Shown here in pieces: positions 1-6,445 of a stretch of DNA of 12,193 nt. How positions within the stretch are numbered: the first letter of the stretch is position 1; each line of letters begins with the position of its first letter. The stretch is from Planctomycetes bacterium UBA1662 (GTDB lineage Bacteria > Planctomycetota > UBA8108), in contig DCKY01000016.1 of NCBI GenBank assembly GCA_002320775.1, positions 1 to 12,193 on the forward strand, in the 5' to 3' direction. Both the position numbers and the translations under genes were made by a program. The notes under the pieces were generated by a model. That model was given only the letters and a program-made list of their open reading frames with translations. It was not told the origin of the DNA and ran no database searches.

Positions 1-457
1 CGACACCATGAAGAAGGAGTTCCCGGATATCGAGCTGATCTCGACGGACCAGCGCGCCGGCGCCACCGAGGAGCAGGCCTACCAGAAATCCCAGAACCTC
101 TTGACCCGCTTCAAAGACGAAGTCAACGGGATCTTCTGCCCGAATGAATCATCCGCAGCCGGTATGCTGGGCGCCCTGCGGCAGGCCGGGCTCAACGGCA
201 AGATCAAGTTCGTCGGCTTTGACGCCAGCGAGAAGCTGGTGCAGGCACTGTCCAAGGGTGATATCGACGGCCTCGTTTTACAGAACCCTATCAACATGGC
301 CTACCTGGGGGTCATGTCAGTTGTAGACAGTATCAAGGGCGGGAAACTTGAATCCTACGTAGACACGGGCGTGCAGGTCGCTACTCCTGAGAATATGAAT
401 ACTCCGCAGATGAAAGAGCTGCATTCGCCGGACCTTTCCAAGTGGCTGAAAAATTGA
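1..457 (+). CDS. Sugar ABC transporter substrate-binding protein, C-terminal part (partial)
   Basis: C-terminal 152 residues of a periplasmic sugar-binding protein of the ribose/galactose type (PBP type 1, RbsB-like). The reading frame is already open at base 2, so the ATG at 8 is internal and the true start lies left of the window. The visible part has the usual second-lobe features: a segment ending in GIFCPNESSAAGM, then KIKFVGFDAS, then a stretch ending in LQNPINMAYLGV, the typical run of this family before its final helices. It ends near TPENMNTPQMKEL and a PDLSKWL tail, as RbsB-like proteins do. In this family the protein captures a sugar outside the inner membrane and delivers it to the permease. 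The permease gene follows with overlap. The ATPase gene is not in the window and is probably upstream. The sugar cannot be told from sequence. Confidence 0.88.
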   Translation, partial: DTMKKEFPDIELISTDQRAGATEEQAYQKSQNLLTRFKDEVNGIFCPNESSAAGMLGALRQAGLNGKIKFVGFDASEKLVQALSKGDIDGLVLQNPINMAYLGVMSVVDSIKGGKLESYVDTGVQVATPENMNTPQMKELHSPDLSKWLKN

Positions 458-1455
458 CCCCCGGGCCAGGCAGTAAAACCGGCAGCCTGAAATTTGCCCG
501 TATCTACCGGGCCCTGCTCCCCTTTCTCAGCCTGGCCGTTGTCCTGCTCGTCTTTCTCCTCGCCGACCTGTTCACCAACGGGGGGGTTGAGAAATTCAGC
601 GAGATGATGAACCCGCTGAATCTCATGCTGGTGGCGAACCAGAACGTCATCGTTGCCCTTGGCGCCCTCGGGATGACGCTCATTATCATCAACGGAGGTA
701 TCGACCTGAGTCCGGGATCCTCCATAGCCCTCTCCACGGTGATGATCGCCCTGTGCCTGGAAAGCGGCTACGACCCGGCGGTCGCCCTGCTTGCAGGACT
801 CGCAACCGGGGCCGCTATCGGCCTGCTCAATGGTGCCATCATCACCCGTTTCAAGATTGTTCCCTTCATCGCCACCCTGGGAATGATGAGCATCGCCCGC
901 GGACTGGCAAAGCTGATGTCGAGCGAACAGAAGATCAATGCCCCGGAAACCTGGCTCAACGAGCTGCTTTACGGTGCAGGGCTCGGCCCTTTTTCAAGGG
1001 GGCTGATCGCCCTTGTGGTCCTCGCCCTGCTGCTATGGGCCATTCTGAAGTTCACGGTATTCGGCCGCTATGTATTCGCCATCGGCTCAAACGAAACTGC
1101 CGCCCGTCTCTGCGGCCTGCGAGTCGAGGGTCAGAAAATGCTGGTCTACATGCTGGCCGGCTTTTTCTTCGGCGCTGCGGCCGTCATGGAGTTCTCCACC
1201 CTGGGTAACGGCGACCCCAGCACAGCGATCGGCAAGGAGCTCGACATCATCGCCGCCGTCGTGATCGGGGGCGGAAGCCTCAGCGGTGGCAAGGGCAGCG
1301 TGGTGGGGTCCCTCGTGGGAGCTTACATCATCAGCCTGCTGCGCAACGGCTGCGTCCTCTACGACATACCCAACCCGGTCCAGGAGATCGTGACCGGCGT
1401 CATTATCATAGCCGCCGTGGCTATCGACCAGCTGCTGCTGAGAAGACGAAGCTGA
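442..1455 (+). CDS. Sugar ABC transporter permease, RbsC family
   Basis: Inner-membrane permease of a ribose/xylose/galactose-type ABC importer, about 337 residues, close to the usual 320-340. It has a hydrophobic N-terminal segment (about residues 25-47) and many further membrane spans. Family motifs are visible: NGGIDLSPGS near residue 85, an NGAIITRFKIVPFIATLG-type segment near 130-150, the cytoplasmic loop IGSNETAARLCGL near 215-228 that should contact the ATPase, and GGGSLSGGKGSVVG near 275-288. The start is uncertain. GTG at 442 overlaps the binding-protein gene by 16 bases, while TTG at 454 would overlap its stop codon by a few bases. Neither has a convincing Shine-Dalgarno sequence, so translation is probably coupled to the upstream gene. 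The gene ends 6 bp from the convergent lyase gene. Substrate unknown. Confidence 0.9.
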   Translation: MAEKLTPGPGSKTGSLKFARIYRALLPFLSLAVVLLVFLLADLFTNGGVEKFSEMMNPLNLMLVANQNVIVALGALGMTLIIINGGIDLSPGSSIALSTVMIALCLESGYDPAVALLAGLATGAAIGLLNGAIITRFKIVPFIATLGMMSIARGLAKLMSSEQKINAPETWLNELLYGAGLGPFSRGLIALVVLALLLWAILKFTVFGRYVFAIGSNETAARLCGLRVEGQKMLVYMLAGFFFGAAAVMEFSTLGNGDPSTAIGKELDIIAAVVIGGGSLSGGKGSVVGSLVGAYIISLLRNGCVLYDIPNPVQEIVTGVIIIAAVAIDQLLLRRRS

Positions 1456-1461
1456 GTGCCG

Positions 1462-2388
1462 TCAACCGGTGACTCCCGACCCCGGGCAGAACTCCAGGCC
1501 ACCCGTCGCCTCGATCTCCCGGCGGAAGGTCTCCTCTTCCGCTTCAGAGAGAGGCCTGAGAGGAGCCCGTACCGGTCCGCAATCGAGTCCACAGATCTTC
1601 ATCATGGCCTTCATCGCAGGATGGGCCCCGTTATATTTTCGATACACCGCCACCATCTCGGCTGAGAGCAGCTGCAGACGGTTCGCCTCCTCCATGTCGC
1701 CCCGGTCAAAAGCGGCGATAATTCCCTGGCTCAATGGCGCGGCGAAACCATAGGTGGTTCCAACCGCCGCCCTGCAACCGAGCGCGAGGGCTGCCAGCAG
1801 GGCCTCGTCCATCCCGAAAAGCACATCATAGCGACCATCTTCAAAAGCCAGGCATCTGCGAATATCCATCGGGTCAGGATGGGTAAACTTGATTCCAGCA
1901 AGACTGGCAATTCTGCCGCCGGCAAGCTCGAGGAAGTCGCGCATCGGGAGGACCACTCCCGACATGACAGGAATGTGATAGTAGTAGAAAGGTACATCCG
2001 GGGCGGCGGCGGCGACCTGTTCGCAATAGTCGACCAGCTCCTCAACTGAGGCAGGCCGGAAGAAATAAGGCGCCATCATGGCGATGCCATCGGCTCCAAT
2101 CTCCGCCGCGTGAGCCGCCAGCTCCTTTGAATCGCCCAGGCAGGTGCCGCCCACGTGAACGATCACCCTGAATCGTCCCGCCGCGCCCCCCATCCAGCGC
2201 TCGGAAACCTGCCTGCGCTCAGAGAGGGCCAGGGAAGGAAACTCTCCCGTGGTCCCGCAGGGAAAAACCCCGGCCAGGGCTGTGGAGGCGGAGTGCTCAA
2301 CCAGGTTGTCGATCTGCTCCAGGTGCAGGCTGCCATCGGGGTTGAAAGGTGTATAGGGCGCCGAGATCAGACCGGAAATAGGCTCCAT
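1462..2388 (-). CDS. N-acetylneuraminate lyase-like protein (DapA/NanA aldolase family)
   Basis: Class I aldolase of the dihydrodipicolinate synthase/N-acetylneuraminate lyase superfamily, 308 residues, a normal length for this TIM-barrel family. Visible signatures are GTTGE at 45-49 (carboxylate-binding loop), Tyr137 within YYYHIP, and the Schiff-base lysine Lys167 within GIKFTHPD; E. coli NanA has Tyr137 and Lys165. FGMDEALLAALALG and AVGTTYGF follow, resembling the FG-DE and AVGSTYN segments of animal and Bacteroidetes sialate lyases. The YHIP motif and the lack of a DapA-type VPGRT segment favour sialate lyase over DapA, but other pyruvate aldolases with this fold (for example sugar-acid aldolases) remain possible. 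Expected reaction: N-acetylneuraminate to N-acetylmannosamine plus pyruvate, in the cytoplasm. The ATG at 2388 has only a weak AGGGA upstream. It converges on the sugar permease gene; no other sialic acid gene is visible. Confidence 0.75.
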   Translation of the reverse strand: MEPISGLISAPYTPFNPDGSLHLEQIDNLVEHSASTALAGVFPCGTTGEFPSLALSERRQVSERWMGGAAGRFRVIVHVGGTCLGDSKELAAHAAEIGADGIAMMAPYFFRPASVEELVDYCEQVAAAAPDVPFYYYHIPVMSGVVLPMRDFLELAGGRIASLAGIKFTHPDPMDIRRCLAFEDGRYDVLFGMDEALLAALALGCRAAVGTTYGFAAPLSQGIIAAFDRGDMEEANRLQLLSAEMVAVYRKYNGAHPAMKAMMKICGLDCGPVRAPLRPLSEAEEETFRREIEATGGLEFCPGSGVTG

Positions 2389-2660
2389 CGATCAATCCCT
2401 GTCTCGAGCGGCCGCCAGAGACCGCATCGTGTGTAAAGAAAAACGCCGGTCCAGCCCCCCTTCGGCGCAGCTCCCCGCAAGGAAGATGCATCGCATCGGA
2501 GGACCCTCCAGCATGAGTCCCGGCTCCCCGGCCGATCTTTCAAGATGAAAAAACAGCCTTCCACCCACCAGGGCCAACACGGATCCCAGTATCCGCAAGG
2601 AAGGAAGTCCTGGGAGGAATATTCGGTAGACGAAATAGAAAATCCAGCTGGAAGAAGGTA
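2389..2660 (-). other. Non-coding stretch upstream of the lyase gene
   Basis: This 272-base stretch lies between the tiny basic-protein gene and the lyase start, and I see no convincing gene in it. Open frames here lack a family signature and a good ribosome binding site. On the minus strand a T6 run (complement of 2548-2553) follows a weak imperfect hairpin (2554-2578); this could end transcription of the tiny gene but is poor as an intrinsic terminator. No clear promoter for the lyase gene was found, so part of this could be a long 5' leader. Confidence 0.4.
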
Positions 2661-2741
2661 TTACTTCTTCTGACGCCGCTTCTTGCGGGCCCGGCGCTTT
2701 TTCTGCCCGAGCTTTCTTCTTCCGCGATGCTTTTTGCGCAT
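2661..2741 (-). CDS. 26-residue highly basic protein, COX24/mS38-like (putative small ribosomal protein)
   Basis: A very short gene: ATG at 2741, stop TAA at 2661-2663, 26 residues. It begins MRKKHRGRRKLGQ and continues with KKRRARKKRRQKK, so about two thirds of its residues are Lys or Arg. Support for a real gene is a near-ideal AGGAG at 2748-2752, six bases before the ATG, plus a plausible promoter upstream. The KH-RRK-L-KKRR-R-KKRR pattern resembles the C-terminal COX24/AURKAIP1 domain of mitochondrial ribosomal protein mS38 and the roughly 30-residue bacterial proteins with that domain (such as mycobacterial bS22), which bind rRNA in the small subunit. Ribosome association is therefore inferred. 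It stands alone, downstream of the exonuclease gene on the same strand. Most automatic gene callers would miss it because of its length. Confidence 0.8.
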   Translation of the reverse strand: MRKKHRGRRKLGQKKRRARKKRRQKK

Positions 2742-2747
2742 CCAGTA

Positions 2748-2752
2748 CTCCT
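2748..2752 (-). promoter_or_regulatory. Ribosome binding site of the 26-residue protein
   Basis: The minus strand reads AGGAG here, six bases before the ATG at 2741. It is one of the best Shine-Dalgarno matches in the window and is the main reason to accept such a short gene. Confidence 0.8.
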
Positions 2753-2793
2753 GTGAGTGAATTGAGCCGTTTGGTTAGTCGGAAAAACGGGTG

Positions 2794-2821
2794 ATTGTAG
2801 CCTTCCGCGGCCGCAAAGCAA
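2794..2821 (-). promoter_or_regulatory. Candidate sigma-70 promoter for the 26-residue protein gene
   Basis: On the minus strand, TTGCTT (2816-2821) is followed after 16 bases by TACAAT (2794-2799). The -10 box matches 5 of 6 consensus bases; the -35 box is weak (3 of 6). Transcription would start near 2787, giving a leader of about 45 bases before the ATG at 2741. It lies just after the exonuclease stop codon, suggesting the tiny gene has its own transcript. Confidence 0.45.
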
Positions 2822-2848
2822 TCAGATTATGCCTTCAGGCTCTCCAAC

Positions 2849-3826
2849 TCAAGCCCGTGGAAGAGAAGATACCACCAGGCCGCGTCCCGCGAGATACTCC
2901 TCAAGCTCGCTGGATTCACCATGACAGGTGATCACGTTGCTTGCTCCCGTTTCCTCGATGGTCTGCAGCAGCTCACTCCAGTCAGCGTGATCGGAAAGTG
3001 CGAAACCCTTGTCGTATCCTCTCTTACGTGAATCTTCAAGGGCCATCCAGCCGGAGGCGAAGGCCGTTTCTGTCTTCCCGAACCTGCGGTACCAGGAGGG
3101 CTGCAGGTATTTTGGCGGTGCCAGCACCAGGGCGCCCTCCAGGGACCAGCCATCGAGCTTCCTGGGAACGATCCGGGTTGGAGCCAACTGAATACCGGCC
3201 CTGCGATAGCAGTCGTTGTATGGTTCCGCATCCCTGTGAATAAAGACCTCACGCTCCCCATCGAGAGCACCGAGCCCGGCGAGGACCCGCTGAAGCTTGC
3301 CCAGAACATAACAGTAAAGAACGGAGACCTTCCCCTCGCGGCGGTTGTCCTCCCACCATTTCCCGACCTCTGCGATGACCTCTTCGCCCGGCCTCCAGGC
3401 CGCGCCGCTGCGAGCGAAGGTCGCCTCGGTGATGAAGGTATCACAGGGGACCACCTCAAACGGTTCACAGCTGGGGTCAGCCCCCCGCTTGTAATCACCC
3501 GATACCACGAAGACCTCTCCGGCCGCCTCGACCCTGACCTGGGCCGAGCCAAGAATATGCCCGGCGGGATGAAACGACACCTTCACATCCCCAAGCTCAA
3601 CCTGCTCGCCGAACTCGAGCCCGGTCACCTGGGGGCTCCCCCGCAACCGAAGCCTCATCAAATCGAGGCTGGAGCTCGAGCAATAATATTCCCCGCAGCC
3701 GGGACGAAAGTGGTCCATGTGGGCATGGGTCACAACGGCTCTCGGGACCCTCCTGCGAGGATCGATATAAAAGCCCCCCGCCGGGCAGTAGACGCCAGCG
3801 GAGCTTTCAGTCAACACTGGTTTCAA
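2849..3826 (-). CDS. Metallo-beta-lactamase-fold exonuclease, ligase-associated family
   Basis: About 325 residues, matching the ligase-associated DNA exonuclease family (MBL fold with a beta-CASP-like part, related to SNM1/CPSF nucleases). The N-terminus reads GVYCPAGGFYIDP at 11-23, the hallmark opening of the family. Metal-site motifs are visible: HAHMDH at 34-39, GHILGSAQ with His90, GDYK with Asp111, SDHADW at 278-283 with His280, and an ITCHGES segment near the C-terminus. Family members usually read HAHSDHAR, so HAHMDHFR is a small variation outside the metal ligands. The start is probably the TTG at 3826, preceded by AAGGA eight bases upstream; an out-of-frame ATG lies within that spacer. 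The usual neighbours, an ATP-dependent DNA ligase and an Lhr-like helicase, are absent. A role in DNA processing or repair is inferred from the family. Confidence 0.85.
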   Translation of the reverse strand: MKPVLTESSAGVYCPAGGFYIDPRRRVPRAVVTHAHMDHFRPGCGEYYCSSSSLDLMRLRLRGSPQVTGLEFGEQVELGDVKVSFHPAGHILGSAQVRVEAAGEVFVVSGDYKRGADPSCEPFEVVPCDTFITEATFARSGAAWRPGEEVIAEVGKWWEDNRREGKVSVLYCYVLGKLQRVLAGLGALDGEREVFIHRDAEPYNDCYRRAGIQLAPTRIVPRKLDGWSLEGALVLAPPKYLQPSWYRRFGKTETAFASGWMALEDSRKRGYDKGFALSDHADWSELLQTIEETGASNVITCHGESSELEEYLAGRGLVVSSLPRA

Positions 3827-3887
3827 GGTGTCATTCCTTTGCGCAAAAATACGCTTCCATCTGCCGACACAGAAGACAGTACTTTAC

Positions 3888-3916
3888 TTGCACCCGCACC
3901 CTCTTCGTCGCATTAT
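3888..3916 (+). promoter_or_regulatory. Weak promoter candidate for the rhodanese-tdh-kbl operon
   Basis: In the 122-base gap between the divergent exonuclease and rhodanese genes, TTGCAC (3888-3893) is separated by 17 bases from CATTAT (3911-3916). Only 3 of 6 and 4 of 6 consensus bases match, so this is tentative. It would start a transcript near 3923. The rhodanese ribosome binding site AGAGG follows at 3934-3938, ten bases before the ATG. No operator-like palindrome is convincing here. Confidence 0.25.
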
Positions 3917-3948
3917 CTTGCAAGGTTTATTCAAGAGGTACATTATCG

Positions 3949-4347
3949 ATGGATATCAAGAGAATCGATCCTGAAGAGGCAAAGGCGCTGCTCGACTCCG
4001 GGGAGAGCTATACCTATCTCGATGTCAGGTCGGAAGAAGAATTCGCCCAGGGGCATGTTCCCGGCTCCGTCAACATTCCCGTGGCGACCAGCAACCCGAT
4101 GGGGCCGGGCCTCGTGCCGAATCCGGAATTCACCAGCCAGGTGGAAGAACAATTTGAAAAAGACAGCCGGATCATCACCGCCTGCCTGCGCGGCGGACGG
4201 TCCCTGAAGGCGGCAATGATGCTGATAGCCGGCGGATATACAGAGATTGTCGATATGCAGGGCGGCTACGATGCTGAGTTGGACGCCTTCGGCAACGTCA
4301 TCGTTGAGGGCTGGGCAAGGCGAGGTTTCCCGACCACCACGGATTAA
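3949..4347 (+). CDS. Single-domain rhodanese-like sulfurtransferase
   Basis: A 132-residue protein made of one rhodanese domain. Family motifs are visible: YLDVRSEEEFAQGHVPGSVNIP at about 23-44 and the active-site loop CLRGGR at 79-84, with Cys79 as the persulfide-carrying residue, then SLKAA. The C-terminal GGYTEIVDMQGGYDAE is the standard closing segment. No signal peptide is seen, so it is probably cytoplasmic. In this family such proteins move sulfane sulfur between thiosulfate, persulfides and acceptor thiols. The stop codon (4345-4347) directly abuts the ATG of the next gene, so the two are probably translationally coupled. This context suggests sulfur delivery to, or removal of sulfur from, the adjacent cysteine-synthase relative, but that partnership is inferred. 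Confidence 0.9.
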   Translation: MDIKRIDPEEAKALLDSGESYTYLDVRSEEEFAQGHVPGSVNIPVATSNPMGPGLVPNPEFTSQVEEQFEKDSRIITACLRGGRSLKAAMMLIAGGYTEIVDMQGGYDAELDAFGNVIVEGWARRGFPTTTD

Positions 4348-5298
4348 ATGAGCCATCCATTCAAGAGCGAAGGACGATTCGTCCAGAAAATCGAGGCCAC
4401 TCCGCTGGTCGAGGTGCGCCTCGATCCGGAAGGGGCCGGCATCTGGTGCAAGCTCGAATTCCTCAACCCCAGCGGCTCGACCAAGGACCGTATCGCCCGA
4501 TATATGGTCGAGAAGGCCTGGCGCGATGGAAGAATCAGGGAGGGCGGCACCGTCGTCGAGGCTTCCAGCGGCTCAACCAGTATCGCCCTGGCAATGACCT
4601 GCGCCCAGATGGGACTCGAGTTCATCGCCGTCATGCCCGAGGGCGTGAGCACGGAGAGACAGCTGACCATCAGAGCCTACGGCGGCGAGGTCATCCTGGT
4701 CCCGGTGGAGGAGGGCATCCACGGCGCCCTGCGCAAGGCAGGCGAGATTGCCGATGATTCAGGGGCTCTCTACACCCGGCAATTTGAAAACCCGGACAAT
4801 GCCGAGGCGCACCGGGTCTGGACCGGGCAGGAGATACTCAAGCAGATACCGGGAGGAACTGTCGATGGGCTCGTCAGTGGAGTAGGAACGGGCGGCACGA
4901 TTGTTGGCCTCTATTCGGCCTTCGCTGAGGCCGGCTGCGAGGTCACTCCTTTCGCCGCTCGCCCGGTGCGCGGCTCAGCGGTACGGGAGCTCGAGTGCTG
5001 CAGCTTCAGCCCCTGCGTACCCGGCGTGGTGGAGGAGAGCGTCTCGAAGCTCTACAGCGAGGCGAAGCTCGATGGCCTGGTCGAGCTCGACATCGCCGAC
5101 GAGGTAGTCTTCGATATCGCCCGGAAGCTCATCCGCCAGGGTTTCCCTGTCGGTCCGAGCTCCGGACTGAACTACGCCGCCTCGCTCAAAGCCCAGGAGG
5201 AGCTCGGACCCGGGGCCAAGATCGTCACCGTGATGCCTGACAGGATGGAGCGCTATTTCTCAACAGAGCTGTTTGATTCAATGAACTCGGAGAGCTGA
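4348..5298 (+). CDS. Cysteine synthase-family PLP-dependent enzyme (fold type II), variant substrate loop
   Basis: A 316-residue fold-type-II PLP enzyme closest to cysteine synthase/cystathionine beta-synthase. Lys46 in NPSGSTKDR is the PLP lysine, and GVGTGG at 178-183 binds the PLP phosphate. The ending PDRMERYFSTELF matches the cysteine synthase tail. Two features are unusual. The loop that binds the substrate carboxylate, normally TSGNTG, reads SSGSTS (73-78), with Ser76 replacing the conserved Asn. The C-terminal PLP-ring segment reads VGPSSG instead of the usual AGISSG. An SSGST loop also occurs, as I recall, in Cds1-type cysteine desulfhydrases, so breakdown of cysteine rather than synthesis is a live alternative. 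The gene starts right after the rhodanese stop codon and ends one base before the tdh ATG, indicating one operon. The exact reaction is unresolved. Confidence 0.8.
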   Translation: MSHPFKSEGRFVQKIEATPLVEVRLDPEGAGIWCKLEFLNPSGSTKDRIARYMVEKAWRDGRIREGGTVVEASSGSTSIALAMTCAQMGLEFIAVMPEGVSTERQLTIRAYGGEVILVPVEEGIHGALRKAGEIADDSGALYTRQFENPDNAEAHRVWTGQEILKQIPGGTVDGLVSGVGTGGTIVGLYSAFAEAGCEVTPFAARPVRGSAVRELECCSFSPCVPGVVEESVSKLYSEAKLDGLVELDIADEVVFDIARKLIRQGFPVGPSSGLNYAASLKAQEELGPGAKIVTVMPDRMERYFSTELFDSMNSES

Positions 5299-5299
5299 A

Positions 5300-6433
5300 A
5301 TGTCGAAAAAGATGCTCGCGGTGCGGAAGGTGGCAAGAGAGCCCGGGCTGGTTGTTGACGAGATTCCCGTACCGGTCCCCGGCAAAGAGGAGGTTCTCGT
5401 GGAGGTGCAGGCCGCTGGAATCTGCGGAACCGACCTGCACATCTGGAAGTGGGACAGTTGGAGCCGGCAGCGCATCAAGACCCCCCTGACCCTCGGCCAT
5501 GAATTCTCCGGGACGGTCGTTGAGGTGGGCTCAAAGGTGGAACATGCCCGGGTCGGCGACTTCGTCTCAGCGGAATCTCACGTAACCTGCGGTATGTGCT
5601 ACCAGTGCAGGACCGGGCAGGCCCATCTCTGCCCGCGCACCCAGATACTGGGAGTGGATCGCGAGGGCGCCTTCGCTGAATACGTCTGTGTGCCTGAAAA
5701 GGTCATCTGGCAAAACGACCCCGGCAAGATCTCCCCGGAGATCGCCGCCCTGCAGGAGCCTTTTGGCAACGCCGTCTTCGCCACCCTGAACCAGGATATC
5801 ACGGGCAAGAGCGTAGGGATCCTCGGCTGCGGGCCCATCGGGCTCTTCAGCGTTGGCATCGCCAGGGCCAGCGGCGCCTCGCATGTCTTCGCCAGTGACC
5901 TCAACGAGACCCGGCTCGCTCTCGCCATGAAGATGGGCGCGGATGCGACCTTCAACCCCGCCGGCGGAGGCAATATGGTCGACGACCTCGTCGAGGCCAA
6001 CGATGGACGCGGACTCGATGTAGTCCTCGAGATGAGCGGCTCACCGATCGCGATCAACACCGCCTTCCGATCCGCCCGCAATGGCGGCACCGTGGTGCTC
6101 TTCGGAATCCCGTCCGACCCGGTAGAAATCGACATCGCCGAGAACATGATCTTCAAAAATCTCCAGGTTACGGCGCTGAACGGACGAAGGATCTTCGACA
6201 CCTGGTACAAGACGCGCTGGCTACTGGCCAATAAGGTGGTCGACCTCTCTCCCCTGATCACCAGGACCATCGGGTTCGAGGAGGTCAACGAGTGCATGCC
6301 GATGCTGGCGGAGGGCAACGCCTGCAAGCTGGTCCTGTTGCCAAACCATCGCTCACCCGCGGACGTGGAGAAGACCGAAGGCCTCTCGGAAATCGATGAT
6401 TCCTCTACCCAGGGAACCGTAACCCATAGATAG
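5300..6433 (+). CDS. tdh: L-threonine 3-dehydrogenase
   Basis: A zinc-dependent medium-chain dehydrogenase that oxidises L-threonine with NAD+ to 2-amino-3-ketobutyrate. The catalytic zinc site is visible as Cys42 in GICGTD and His67-Glu68 in LGHEF, with Glu153 in the EPFGN motif. Structural zinc cysteines are at 97, 100, 103 and 111, and the NAD-binding motif GCGPIG is at 176-181. GHEFSG, EPFGNA and NGRRIFDTWYKT are strongly Tdh-like. The protein has 377 residues against about 341 in E. coli, mostly from a polar C-terminal extension after LVLLPN of unknown role. GGAGAG lies five bases before the ATG at 5300, and the gene is one base from the upstream PLP-enzyme gene. The kbl gene follows after 12 bases, which settles the assignment. 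Confidence 0.93.
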   Translation: MSKKMLAVRKVAREPGLVVDEIPVPVPGKEEVLVEVQAAGICGTDLHIWKWDSWSRQRIKTPLTLGHEFSGTVVEVGSKVEHARVGDFVSAESHVTCGMCYQCRTGQAHLCPRTQILGVDREGAFAEYVCVPEKVIWQNDPGKISPEIAALQEPFGNAVFATLNQDITGKSVGILGCGPIGLFSVGIARASGASHVFASDLNETRLALAMKMGADATFNPAGGGNMVDDLVEANDGRGLDVVLEMSGSPIAINTAFRSARNGGTVVLFGIPSDPVEIDIAENMIFKNLQVTALNGRRIFDTWYKTRWLLANKVVDLSPLITRTIGFEEVNECMPMLAEGNACKLVLLPNHRSPADVEKTEGLSEIDDSSTQGTVTHR

Positions 6434-6445
6434 GAAGGACCGGAA

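Noticed and set aside
2548..2578. Weak hairpin plus T6 run on the minus strand after the tiny gene
   Set aside because: The stem is only about 4-5 pairs including G-U pairs, with a 13-base loop. It is too weak to call a terminator.
2392..2598. 68-residue minus-strand frame upstream of the lyase gene, beginning MRILGSVLALVGG
   Set aside because: It starts with TTG, has no convincing ribosome binding site or family signature, and other overlapping minus-strand frames are equally open.
2651..2670. Inverted repeat GAAGAAG / CTTCTTC around the stop codon of the tiny gene
   Set aside because: The seven-pair AT-rich stem is built from Lys codons and lacks a T-run, so it is probably chance.
2540..2821. 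93-residue minus-strand frame covering the tiny gene
   Set aside because: It is in a different frame from the well-supported 26-residue gene and has no signature of its own.
3236..4207. 323-residue plus-strand frame running from inside the exonuclease gene into the rhodanese gene
   Set aside because: It lies antisense to the exonuclease gene and out of frame with the rhodanese gene, both of which have clear family motifs. It is a shadow of GC-rich codon use.
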